64,000 nucleotides of DNA, taken from NCBI GenBank assembly GCA_021229015.1, contig CM037778.1:19723214-19787213 (forward strand). Direction: 5' to 3'. Of this stretch, positions 31,901 through 37,855 are shown one piece after another. Numbering within the stretch: the stretch's first letter is position 1; the number at the start of each line of letters is the position of its first letter. This DNA is from Solen grandis. Its lineage: Eukaryota; Mollusca; Bivalvia; Adapedonta; Solenidae. The notes under the pieces were generated by a model, which made no database searches, was not told the DNA's origin, and saw only the letters and a program-made list of their open reading frames with translations. The translations under genes and the position numbers were made by a program.

Positions 31901-34055
31901 GGTCATTAATAATGTCATAAAGTTTGAAGATGATTGCTAAAATGATGAAGATGCTAGAGTGTAAACAAAGTGAAATATGGCTTTTTTTTATATTAAAAGG
32001 GGCATAACTCCTGACCTAATTGACGGATCTCAGCCATAATCAAACTTTATTGAGACCTTATGGTCATAAGCAATGTCATAAAGTTTGAAGATGATTGCTC
32101 AAAAGATGAAGATGCTAGAGTGAAACAATTGAAATTGGCTTTTTTTAATTTAAAAGGGGCATAACTCCTGACCTAATGGTCGATATCAGCCATAATCGAA
32201 CTTGGCCGTGATTTTATGGTTATAAACATTGAAATAAAGTTTAAAGATAATTGCTCATGAAATGAAGATGCTAGAGTGCAAACAATGTGAAATCTGGCTT
32301 TTTTTAATTTTAAAAGGGGCATAACTCCTGACCTAATGTTCCGATATCAGCCATAATCGAACTTGGCCGAGATTTTATGGTTATAAACATTGTTTCAAAG
32401 TTTGAAGATAATTGCTCATAAAATGAAGATGCTAGAGTGCAAACAATATGAAATCTGGCTTTTTTGAATTTTAAAAGGGGCATAACTCCTGACCTAATGT
32501 TCCGATATCAGCCATAATCGAACTTGGCCGAGATTTTATGGTTATAAACATTGTTTCAAAGCTTGAAGATAATTGCTCATAAAATGAAGATGCTAGAGTG
32601 CAAACAATGTGAAATCTGGCTTTTTTGAATTTTAAAAGGGGCATAACTCCTGACCTAATGTTCCGATATCAGCCATAATCGAACTTGGCCGAGATTTTAT
32701 GGTTATAAACATTGTTTTAAAGTTTGAAGATAATTGCTCATAAAATGAAGATGCTAGAGTGCAAACGAACAAATTGTGGACGACGGACGACGGACGGACG
32801 GACGGACGGACGGACGGACGGACGGACGGACGACGGACATTCATCGATCCTAAAAGCTCATCCTGAGCACACGTGCTCAGGTGAGCTAATAAAAAAACAT
32901 AGCACAAGTGAAGCTCACATTAAGTGTGAATTGAGATATAAAGGGTCAACCTCAGCTTCAACAAGTGGAGAAAAATCTCTTAGCATGCTTAATACTGCCG
33001 CAAGGAACAAACTGAAACTCTTGTTCAGTAATGCTCACATAATTTTCAGGGACTCCTAATTTTCAGGAGGGACTCCTGAATTTCAAAGCAGATGTCCCGT
33101 TGGGATTCTTGGCTAAAAAGTTAGTGTCAACTGCTGGATGGCCCTTTTAAACACAATTTTTTAAAATAAAAGTATCTCGGAAATTCAATCTGCTGTGTTT
33201 ACACATTTATAGATGGAAGTCATATGTGTACAATTCGCAACTGCTATGACGTCACCTAGGGGGCGGAGTTAGGACCATACAAAATGATGGCATAATATTT
33301 GACTCGTAATGTATTAAATGCTATTTCCGAGTGAATAATATTTATAAAAGAATTATTTAGGGGGTTTCAATGTGAATTTGATAGAATTACTTGGTACGTG
33401 AACATTTTTTATTTTATGTATTTTATTTATGTTGCATTTCCTAATTAAATCTTAGGGGGCGCAGTTTGGGCACTCGAGGATATATTCATAGTATTATACT
33501 CTTGTTTGACGGAAAATAGCTTTTGAAGCTAATGTTATCCGTTATATATATGTATCCAACATAGAATAAAAAATTCTTGTATCTTCGGTGGCAGTACTGT
33601 AGTTTGACAGAGGAAGCAATCATCTTTTTCTGTAGATCGAGATGTCAGAATATGTGATTTAATTTTCTTGTTTTAAAATGCTTTTTTTTTAGTTGTTTCC
33701 CCAAGTTGTAAGTAACACAGGTTGACGCGCAAATATGGTGTTTGACAATAACAAAAGATAAACAGATAGCCTATCTGTTCCTCTGTTTGAAATTCCACGC
33801 CTCAATCTCACTATTAGTTTTACTATAAACTAGATTAGTGTAAAAAAAAGTTTTGTCGTATTCGGATATTTTACGGACTTATGGGTGCATAAATGGGGTT
33901 TAAATGAACTGAACGAAAGTGTGACATTCCAATCCAAGGATGTGTATAACATATCTCAACAATAATTAAGTAATACTGGAGATTTACTTACCATTCTGGT
34001 TATTCTGGCGAATAATTGTTGGACGTTTGGGAGGAGGTGGCGCGATAGCAGCCAT
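7747..34055 (-). CDS. SH3D19-like: SH3D19-like (Eve-1/EEN-binding protein-like) adaptor, 12 coding exons, 1,077 aa
   Basis: Joining 12 exons with GT-AG borders and matching phases gives an unbroken 3,234-nt reading frame from ATG 34055-34053 to TAG 7749-7747. Residues 1 to about 765 are disordered and rich in proline with many PxxP motifs. Four SH3 domains follow at about 767-821, 843-895, 954-1006 and 1022-1077, each with the ALYDY-like start, the binding-groove Trp and the G.FP..FV end. Long proline-rich N-terminus plus C-terminal SH3 array matches vertebrate SH3D19, which has five SH3 domains. In vertebrates that protein binds ADAM protease tails and endophilin and affects Ras signalling and growth-factor shedding; a similar cytoplasmic scaffold role here is inference. 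Intron 1 spans about 16 kb and is full of mobile elements. Other multi-SH3 adaptors are possible but fit less well. Confidence 0.82.
8483..8720 (-). CDS. SH3D19-like: SH3D19-like exon 11: SH3 domain 3
   Basis: 238 nt, phase 0 in and phase 1 out, acceptor TTTGCAG and donor GTAATA. A 22-residue polar linker precedes CIAVYDYPGPEETDLGF, DKIQLLERVNADWLKGSL and RTGMFPAGFVEI, a complete SH3 in one exon. Confidence 0.85.
9300..9515 (-). CDS. SH3D19-like: SH3D19-like exon 10: second half of SH3 domain 2 plus linker
   Basis: 216 nt, phase 0 at both ends, acceptor CCACAG and donor GTATTG. It codes for AGEMITVQHQVNEEWLYGQI and GQFPVQFVDHI, completing SH3-2, then a proline/serine and T/Q-rich linker ending DTMDSVQ. 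Confidence 0.83.
10276..10371 (-). CDS. SH3D19-like: SH3D19-like exon 9: first half of SH3 domain 2
   Basis: 96 nt, phase 0 at both ends, donor GTAGAA. It codes for VKALFDFEGEAGDLNFQ, which joins exon 10 in frame at the usual SH3 position. The acceptor (GGAGTTTAG at 10372 and above) has a weak pyrimidine tract and was chosen because the frame is closed by a stop just upstream. Confidence 0.75.
11073..11195 (-). CDS. SH3D19-like: SH3D19-like exon 8: second half of SH3 domain 1
   Basis: 123 nt, phase 0 at both ends, acceptor GTTTCAG and donor GTAAGT. It codes for ANDVIMLVESLDMEWVAGKI and GVFPRKFIKIKR, with the conserved Trp and FP.KFI end. Confidence 0.85.
11613..11747 (+). mobile_element. Short hairpin-ended element, family E copy 1
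   Basis: It starts AACAAGAG with the mini-hairpin TGTTCC-CT-GGAACA, then a GTGTCAACTGCTG stretch, a short GGACAGACGGATGGAC tract, and ends in the hairpin TGTCACCTCTGCT / AGCAGGTGACA followed by AAAA. About 135 bp, without an internal tandem array. Confidence 0.7.
12294..12474 (-). CDS. SH3D19-like: SH3D19-like exon 7: proline-rich linker and first half of SH3 domain 1
   Basis: 181 nt, phase 2 in and phase 0 out, donor GTGAGT. It codes for a PPVKPKPPPSVGRG-type linker followed by IARYDYTARQDDELSFK, the start of SH3-1. Confidence 0.85.
13054..13189 (+). mobile_element. Short hairpin-ended element, family E copy 2
   Basis: Same layout as the copy at 11613: ACAAGAG, mini-hairpin TGTTCTCTGGAACA, CACCTGCTGAAGC, a GATGGATGGACAGACAG tract and a decayed end hairpin (CACCTCTGCT / AGCACATGATAC) plus AAAA. 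Confidence 0.65.
13623..13698 (-). CDS. SH3D19-like: SH3D19-like exon 6: proline/basic linker
   Basis: 76 nt, phase 1 in and phase 2 out, acceptor GCTACAG and donor GTAAGT. It codes for EQPKVQMRLKPEGRPPRPV, a disordered linker before the SH3 array. Confidence 0.8.
13973..14089 (-). CDS. SH3D19-like: SH3D19-like exon 5: proline-rich linker
   Basis: 117 nt, phase 1 at both ends, acceptor TACCTAG and donor GTAAGT. It codes for PPSHTPPRDETGGLERRPSR and then PNAPPPAKRNSLTESPDT, with SH3-ligand-like PxxP motifs and a basic RRPS patch. Confidence 0.82.
14181..14640 (+). mobile_element. Pearl/HINE-like element, family D
   Basis: The 5' end reads AAGTCCCTTACCGG. The end hairpin AGTCCCCTCCGGTG / CACCGGTAGGGGACT repeats this sequence in inverse form, followed by AATAA. 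Between them are two copies of a unit of about 161 bp (TTTTTGCCATATTTTCAC at about 14230 and 14392) and a GGACGGACAGAC microsatellite at 14549-14590. Confidence 0.7.
14655..14804 (+). mobile_element. Short hairpin-ended element, family E copy 3
   Basis: It lies directly after the family D element. It has an AACACAAGTGTG start, GTGTGTCACCTGCTGAAGCG, a GACTGGCGGTCAGACTGACG tract, and the end hairpin CACCTCTGCT / AGCAGGTGACAC followed by AAAAA. Confidence 0.65.
15425..17160 (-). CDS. SH3D19-like: SH3D19-like exon 4: large proline-rich disordered exon
   Basis: 1,736 nt, phase 2 in and phase 1 out, acceptor AATTTCAG and donor GTAATG. It encodes about 578 residues rich in Pro, Ser and Lys, for example GRGPPPPVPRPTVIKPS and SGKPPPPIKPKPSVLPKPS. 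The block KRPTIIRP occurs twice here (plus-strand about 16488-16525 and 16010-16045), and a variant RPTVIKP once near 16900-16925; exon 1 carries a related copy. These are candidate docking motifs. Acidic and serine stretches near the 3' end (KEDSSSEGEGEFV) resemble casein-kinase-type sites. The plus-strand ORFs over this exon are antisense shadows. Confidence 0.87.
17470..17572 (-). CDS. SH3D19-like: SH3D19-like exon 3: proline-rich
   Basis: 103 nt, phase 2 at its 3' border, acceptor ATTTTTAG and donor GTAAGC. It codes for APSRPQPPTPARPTRPEPAG and then QPARGGSAASVK, joining exon 4 through KKRPVITVV. Confidence 0.8.
17873..17953 (-). CDS. SH3D19-like: SH3D19-like exon 2: proline-rich
   Basis: 81 nt, phase 1 at both ends, acceptor AATTACAG and donor GTAAGT. 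It codes for NPPVPARPAPVVPGSRPSP and TVPEKPQ. Confidence 0.8.
18200..19329. other. Intron 1 of the SH3 gene, no feature recognised
   Basis: AT-rich intronic sequence with stops in all frames and no repeat that I can define. Confidence 0.4.
19330..19592 (-). mobile_element. tRNA-derived SINE (minus strand)
   Basis: Read on the minus strand, the head carries an A-box-like TGGCCGAGAGGGTAAAGTC and a B-box GGGTTCGAATCCC at tRNA spacing. A body of about 150 bp follows and the 3' end is a short AAGTC repeat (GACTTGACTTGACTTG on the plus strand). It is not a functional tRNA: there is no acceptor-stem pairing and it is embedded in a longer conserved body. A second, corrupted copy with the same head and body is at 58005-58245. 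Confidence 0.75.
19716..19927. mobile_element. TTAA-flanked MITE with palindromic core (piggyBac-like type)
   Basis: The ends are 17-bp inverted repeats with one mismatch: TTAACCCTTACCCTGCT and, at the other end, AGCAGGTTAAGGGTTAA. TTAA at both borders fits a piggyBac-like target site. The core carries an imperfect palindrome around CCAGCCTGC ... GCAGGCTGG. It is 212 bp with no coding capacity. Confidence 0.7.
19984..20170. repeat. 33-bp minisatellite with alternating unit types
   Basis: About six units of GATTTCTTGAAATATC followed by TTAATTCCATATGTTGT or TCAATTCCATTCGTTGT. The two variants alternate, giving a 66-bp higher order. The apparent minus-strand MELRYFKKSQ protein is a reading of this repeat. 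Confidence 0.85.
20435..21565 (+). mobile_element. Pearl/HINE-like element, family C
   Basis: Five copies of a unit of about 162-172 bp are marked by GACCTTGACATTGGAGCTAC (about 20708, 20881, 21043, 21205, 21377). A short CGGACGGATGTACGGAC tract follows, and then the end hairpin TATGCCC-ACCTTC-GGGGCATA plus AAAAA. The 5' end is less certain; an ATGCCCC motif lies near 20444. Confidence 0.7.
21566..23447. other. Intron 1 of the SH3 gene, nothing recognised
   Basis: AT-rich sequence with a short TA dinucleotide run near 21817-21830. No coding frame or element border was identified. Confidence 0.35.
23448..23658. mobile_element. TTAA-type MITE with GC palindrome, copy 1
   Basis: The ends read TATAACCCTTTTCCTCATATAG and, inverted, CTAAGAGGGAAAGGGTTAA. 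The core contains CCTGCGAGT-TACTCGCAGG within a longer palindrome (GCATAAAACC ... GGATTTATGC). It matches the copy at 37856 but lacks about 45 bp of its left interior. Confidence 0.72.
23659..24967. other. Intron 1 of the SH3 gene, nothing recognised
   Basis: AT-rich sequence without definable gene or repeat. Confidence 0.35.
24968..25976 (+). mobile_element. Pearl/HINE-like element, family A copy 4 (A4), dimeric array
   Basis: It has the family A ends: AACAAGAGGCCCATGATGGCCC plus CTCACCTGAG at the 5' end, and an ACGACGG tract plus the hairpin CTTGAGCACTTTGTGCTCA with GTGAGCTAAAAA at the 3' end. The interior differs from A1. TTGACCCAAGG recurs at 25016, 25167, 25332, 25487, 25651 and 25806, so monomers of about 151-155 and 164-165 bp alternate. 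Sequence identity is highest between alternate monomers, giving a dimer of about 317 bp. Confidence 0.8.
25977..26851. other. Intron 1 of the SH3 gene, nothing recognised
   Basis: AT-rich, with AAAATAAATAAATAAATAAC near 26566 and A-runs near 26598-26622. No gene. Confidence 0.35.
27057..27926 (+). pseudogene. PLE reverse transcriptase C-terminus plus GIY-YIG endonuclease, broken
   Basis: Reading across at least three frame changes and several stops shows SLYTKPTDAHMYLYYKSFHP and PYSQAVRIRRICS (end of the PLE RT), then PYIVNYSPDTLRINQIL and FRYKTLNITTTYRRAKTIKD (linker). The GIY-YIG part follows: YSVIYIITCKKCGIQYVGQS with the C..C pair and the GIY/YVG-like core, then HF..PGHNINDIDV and a last RTEEVYIELFKTIAPSG before the stop at about 27924. 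The enzyme would nick target DNA and prime reverse transcription; here it cannot be made. Confidence 0.75.
27943..28368 (+). CDS. C2H2-type zinc-finger ORF downstream of the PLE endonuclease
   Basis: An intact 141-codon frame starts 16 bases after the endonuclease stop. It has two finger-like blocks: CCTCNRFIKGPMSNFKRYY followed by QAQH, and FLCKLYDKSYTRKDNLIQH followed by AKRIH. In the second block Tyr stands where the second Cys of a C2H2 finger is expected, and in the first block Tyr stands where His is usual, so both fingers have lost a ligand. A Pro- and Lys-rich C-terminus follows. It lies between the endonuclease and the hammerhead-like motif, so it appears to belong to the PLE. I do not recognise a standard PLE protein of this type. 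It could instead be a neighbouring fragment. Confidence 0.55.
   Translation: MEWEYCREITKQLRQCCTCNRFIKGPMSNFKRYYQAQHNDKAKRFLCKLYDKSYTRKDNLIQHAKRIHDHTPTEIESRIYTKKSYTPTIEKPKPWIPPPEARPRFIIRPGKKDWLTPHDLDDMMNEMINIPKLISPIHSPT
28644..28694 (+). ncRNA. Hammerhead-ribozyme-like motif (type I, core altered)
   Basis: TTTATTA (28644-28650) can pair with TAATAAA (28688-28694) as stem I. CTGATAAG (28653-28660) stands for the CUGANGA core, ACCAG-ATA-CTGGT (28661-28673) forms a perfect stem II, CGAAA follows (28674-28678), and a short stem III precedes GTC (28682-28684), the expected cleavage triplet. The spacing matches minimal hammerheads known from PLEs. The core has A where the invariant G8 is expected, so this copy should be inactive. 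Confidence 0.6.
29201..29655. other. Intron 1 of the SH3 gene, nothing recognised
   Basis: No coding or repeat structure could be defined in this stretch. Confidence 0.3.
30216..31785 (+). mobile_element. Pearl/HINE-like element, family A copy 3 (A3)
   Basis: The 5' end is AACAAGAGGGCCAAGATGGCCC plus CTCACCTGAG. The 3' end is a GCACG/GACGACGG tract plus the hairpin CTTGAGCACTTCGTGCTCA with GTGAGCTAAAAA. Family A units (CTCTGGGCCTTATGGATTTA) repeat about four times with a period near 165 bp from 30840 on. The stretch 30350-30830 does not match the other family A copies and may be a further insertion. Confidence 0.75.
31786..32892 (+). mobile_element. Tandem-repeat element, family B, fused to A3
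   Basis: Six copies of a 157-161-bp unit are marked by AAAGGGGCATAACTCCTGAC (31841, 32002, 32159, 32319, 32480, 32641). Then comes a pure ACGG microsatellite (32777-32836) and the hairpin of family A type (CCTGAGCACACGTGCTCAGG) with TGAGCTAATAAAA. There is no separate 5' end: it begins directly where A3 ends. Confidence 0.75.
33137..33991. other. Intron 1 of the SH3 gene, proximal part
   Basis: No gene or definable repeat seen; AT-rich with a GACGTCACCTAGGGGGCGGAG patch near 33248. Confidence 0.3.
33992..34055 (-). CDS. SH3D19-like: SH3D19-like exon 1: start codon and first 21 residues
   Basis: 64 nt from ATG at 34055 to donor GTAAGT. It codes for MAAIAPPPPKRPTIIRQNNQ and NG, then phase 1. 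The KRPTIIR block returns in exon 4, which supports joining this distant exon to the gene. Directly before the ATG, ATAAATTTCAG resembles an acceptor, so a non-coding 5' exon may lie further upstream. Confidence 0.75.
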
Positions 34056-34384
34056 TCCTGAAATTTATAGACTGGTTCTTTGTTTTCTGACTGTTCTTTC
34101 TGTTGTCAAAGACGTAATACGGAACAAGTCAAATGCGATTGCCTCCCTTGACAAATGTCAGGGTTGACATTTCTGCATAAAATATGTAGTTTTTTCGACT
34201 TTCATATTTATACCACTCATTAAAGGTAAATATTTCACTTAAATTTATTTTTGGATTTTTTATTATTCATTAAATCTATTCTGTTTATTTTATTTAACTT
34301 TCAAGGCGTACTTTTTCGCCCATGTTGAGATATATACAAACTGCACCAATACCCGGATAAGGCAGTAGTCGTATAAGGAATAAG
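34056..34384 (-). promoter_or_regulatory. 5' flank or 5'UTR region of the SH3 gene
   Basis: This is the sequence just upstream of the SH3D19-like ATG on the minus strand. No TATA box or CpG cluster was identified. If the AG at 34057-34058 is a true acceptor, this stretch is intronic and the promoter lies further out. Confidence 0.25.
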
Positions 34385-35488
34385 GCAAGACTTAGACAAC
34401 ATTAATGGTGACAAAGAACTTCAAAAAGAGAACATTATTAATTTACTTCAATCGTTTGGGGATGACATATTGCTCTTTACCGATGGGTCTGCTCTTGAAA
34501 ATCTTGGTCCAACTGGTGCAGGTGCAGCTATTTTTCTTAATGGGTACAAATCAGATGCGGTGTTACTAGATAAAGGTGTCAGCAAAAACAGTAATAACTG
34601 TTGGAGAACATGCAGTGATAGAAATGGCCCTTAAATTTGTTAATACCATGCAGACAATGCAGAACCAGACAATACATCTACCTACTGATTGTCAGTCAGC
34701 ACTCCAGTCTGCATTCAGCACAAACATACCCATAAGAAAAATAGAAACAATCATGAATATCAGACAACTATCATCAGAAATTGGGGACAGGGGTAATGCA
34801 CTCTCCATCCATTGGGTTACAGGCCACAGAAATATTCGGGGCAATGAACTAGCAGATATAGAAGCAAAGAAAGCTGCAAAGAGTAGTGCAGAAGGCAAAG
34901 AGGTCAACAATATAAAAAGAGATCAAAAGGAAATAGTAGGATTTATGAAAGTTAAGATATTGGAAAAATGGAACAAAAGATACAGATTTTCGGAGCAAAA
35001 TTAAAAAATAAATGACATCTTCGACAAGGTAGGAAACTTAACTGGGGAGGAGAACAGAAGAACATTCTCTGCGTTCCATCAGATCATAACAGGTCATACC
35101 AGGCTCAATGATCATCTGTCAAAAGTTCAGGTAACTGAAAGTAAGCTTTGTTCAGTATGCAAGGTCCCGGAATCTTTTGAACATTACGTCTTTGATTTTG
35201 ACAGATACAACAGTATTAGGAAAGAACTGGAACTGGAAGTAGAAAAGATTCTTCATGAAGAGAGAAAAAAGATCCCCGTGGTAGATCTTTCCATTCTGTG
35301 CGGAAAAGTTCAGGACATATTAAAGCTTAGGTAGGGAGGCCAAACTATGTAGGGCCTTCATTAGAAAATCAAACAGATTTTAGCTGACCTCACGCATATC
35401 AGCACTAACAAAAAGTACAAAGTGAAACTAAACCACCTTGAGGATAAAAGCACAGAGGTGAAACTTACTGGCACACCGTTATTATAGG
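34385..35488 (+). pseudogene. Non-LTR retrotransposon relic: RNase H domain and C-terminal Cys-rich region
   Basis: DILLFTDGSALENLGPTGAG (Asp), then after a frameshift GEHAVIEMALKF (Glu), LPTDCQSALQSAF (Asp) and HWVTGHRNIRGNELADIEAK (His, Asp) give the order of a cellular-type RNase H as found at the end of I-clade and similar non-LTR elements. A stop near 35003 is followed by NRRTFSAFHQIITGHTRLN and KLCSVCKVPESFEHYVF, the usual CxxC...H tail motif. Frames are broken at least twice. The RT itself is not present. Confidence 0.7.
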
Positions 35489-37606
35489 CAAGCGACATAT
35501 TGCCGAAAGGACTACAGCAACAACATAAACACTGAAAGAACTAATCAGTACGAAACATTCACCGACATTTTGAGAGATAATGTAATCTGGTTCACATGTA
35601 TCCACACATCATAATTCTTACAAAAAGATTGTTAACAGAATTTATGTGATGCTCAGTCAAGATCTATCCTGTCTTAAAAAAACACCTTCAAGAATAACTT
35701 TGGTTTTACTGAACTAGTTTATGTGACATAGAGGTTTGATAAATGAAAGAATGTGAATTTAGGTTTTACAGTTTTTGAACACTTATAAAAGGGAAGAAAG
35801 TGTAAGCTGCTGATTCTGTAGATCATTTTCCCTGTAAAGGCCCAGCAGATCCAGAATTTTTTTGCTGGTGCAGGGGGGGGGGGGGGTGCAAAATCTGAAT
35901 GTGATGTTGTGAATGCTAGTGGGGTCCGGGGAAAAAATTATTTTTCGTATGATGGAGATGCAATCTGAGGGATATCTGGGGATAAAAGTTGTTTTTTTGT
36001 TTGTTTTGTTTTGTTAAATCTGATATATCTTTTTCTATGCTTAGGTCCCACTGGAGAAAAATCATTGGCGATGTAGAATTACACAGTTTTTCTCCCGATG
36101 TTTGAGCCAAAAAGAGAAATGGCACTGATTAGGCATCGGGATTGGTCCGTTGAATGTTCACTGTTTTGGTTATGGTACAATGGCCATGAATTGATGAGGA
36201 TGGCTCCCGATGTTTGAGACTTCTCGGATAATCAGCAAGGGTGCCCCGAAGCTTCACCAAAATTTGAAATATCATCAGGGGAGCATCCCCGTAAATAAGG
36301 GGATTTATCTTTGGGTACATGCAAACCATCCTTCGTGCCTTGGGGGAAAATTATGGAGATTATGAGAATATGATGGTGAATTAAAAGACAAAATCATGGG
36401 AAGACCTTTTGGGGTTTATGAGAATGCCCCAGCAATGTTCAGTGGCATTTTTGACCATCTCAGTCTAAAATTGCCCGAAACAGCAACAAATTTCAGAGTG
36501 CGCTTTTCAACTTTTGCAAGTTTTTTGCGAATATTTTAAGATTCAACCACTAGATTGGGAAAGTGTCAGAGAAAGGTTGTCGAATACAATGTATTCAAAT
36601 ATCCCCAAATGCCCCCCTGATACGTCAGTGAGACATCACCGAAGCCTCTGGGATTCCTCGGAGGAAAAGACATATATCACAGAAGCTCTGCGAATGTTTC
36701 CCAGGTCTGTTTCACGATAAAACATCAGGAACAAATCGGGAAAAATGTCAATGCAAGCAATGCTTTTTTTTTTTGCAGTCTTCCTGATGACTACACATGG
36801 TTCGCGATGCTTTCGACGCTGTATTTTTTTCTCGCCTTATGACATAGACAAGAAAACAAACATATATATTGTAACTCCTTCATTCAGCTGTCTACATCTT
36901 GGCACGTTTTAGAAAAGGATCTCTTGAAGAGAACAGCTAGAGGACTGAGGAGACAGACAATTGTCACAAAACAGTCAATATTAATTACGCTTATTTTACA
37001 TAATTGAATTCCCTAGATTTTAATTACATTCATTTTGTTTATTCCAGTTTTTAGACGGCACAGCCATCTTATGCTGGAAAACGAATTCAGGCCTCGCTGA
37101 TTTGCATATTTTCCACGACAAGTTTAACTGTACCTCTCTACGCCTTGTGTGGATTCATGCAATTCTGCACTAACGAATACTCCTGTAAAAAGAAAAAGCG
37201 CTCTGTATGCATGTTATTGGCCTAAAATTAGTCCACACATAATTTTGCATTATGGTGAGTTAGGTTCCTCCCAGAGACATTTCAAGACATTTGGAGGGAG
37301 TGGTCACAAACAATGAGGAAGTTGAACTTGACCAATATATCTCTACATGACTTACCAGTCAGCAGCAAACTTACAGGGTTTTGGAAAGACAGACAAGCTA
37401 AATGATTCTTACATAGCTTCCACCACTTTGCTTTTTACTCATGCAAGTGATTAAAGTCACCCCAAAACAGTGCAGAGCTCAGAGGAAACACTTGTAAAGA
37501 CACCTGACCAAACATAAAAGAGGTATTGAAACCAACTGAGTTTTATATCAGGTTGTAAACAATGTGAATATCAGTTTGAATTAACTTACTGTTAATTTCT
37601 TTTCAG
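35489..37606. other. No gene recognised; G14 tract at 35873
   Basis: The stretch holds a run of 14 G at 35873-35886 and short open frames of about 60-70 codons at 35916-36720 that show no domain I know. It could contain old mobile DNA. Confidence 0.35.
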
Positions 37607-37702
37607 AATATGACATAACCAACAAGAATGAGTTGGACTGTAGATACAAAACTCCGTCCACAGCCCAGACTGGACCAGAAATGGCTGAAGACTGACTTGC
37701 AG
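37607..37702 (+). CDS. Candidate first coding exon of an unidentified plus-strand gene
   Basis: TTAATTTCTTTTCAG precedes the exon and GTAACA follows it. From ATG at 37628 a frame of exactly 25 codons stays open to the donor: MSWTVDTKLRPQPRLDQKWL and then KTDLQ, phase 0. Codon choice and charge look protein-like, but the evidence is short. It would be divergent to the SH3 gene, 3.6 kb away. The rest would lie beyond the gap; the possible exon at 54714 also begins in phase 0. Not recognised as a known protein. Confidence 0.35.
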
Positions 37703-37855
37703 GTAACAGTTATAGTTTTGATTCCCATTCTGACTTCAACGCAGTAATGCATTCCCATTATACCCTGGTGGTAGTTTGTGTTTTGATATATCATTTACAT
37801 ATAAATCAATATACCATCATATGTTTTAGAGCCCTTCAATCTTGCCAAAGACTTA

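Larger units (their letters stand above)
29968..33059 (+). pseudogene. TTF-type zinc-finger N-terminus (hAT transposase/ZNF862-like), split by insertion
   Basis: The 5' part (29968-30215) starts ATG with a basic stretch, then KDFSWLYCNDEATGMLCSLC and SFVTGCTNFKVQ. The 3' part (about 32892-33059) continues with KKHSTSEAHIKCELRYKG and LNTAARNKLKLLFSNAHI before a stop. C..C, then GCTNFK, then H....H is the known pattern of the TTF-type finger of hAT-derived proteins such as ZNF862, KIAA1586 and C17orf113. The two parts are 2.68 kb apart, separated exactly by repeat elements A3 and B. The rest of the transposase is missing. It is on the opposite strand to the SH3 gene, inside its intron. Confidence 0.7.
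29656..33136 (+). mobile_element. hAT-like non-autonomous DNA transposon carrying a zinc-finger exon, interrupted by two repeat elements
   Basis: The ends are 17-bp inverted repeats, CAGCGGTCGACACTAAC at 29656-29672 and GTTAGTGTCAACTGCTG at 33120-33136, with two transition differences. GATGG flanks both ends directly, or GGATGGC if the outer base is counted in the flank; this is shorter than the 8 bp usual for hAT. Only the N-terminal finger part of a hAT-type protein lies inside, and no RNase H-like transposase core, so this is a deleted copy. Removing the 30216-32892 insertion leaves an element of about 0.8 kb. Confidence 0.6.

Noticed and set aside
35916..36720. Short ORFs on both strands
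   Set aside because: 60-70 codons, no motif, no splice signals that extend them; left as unexplained sequence.
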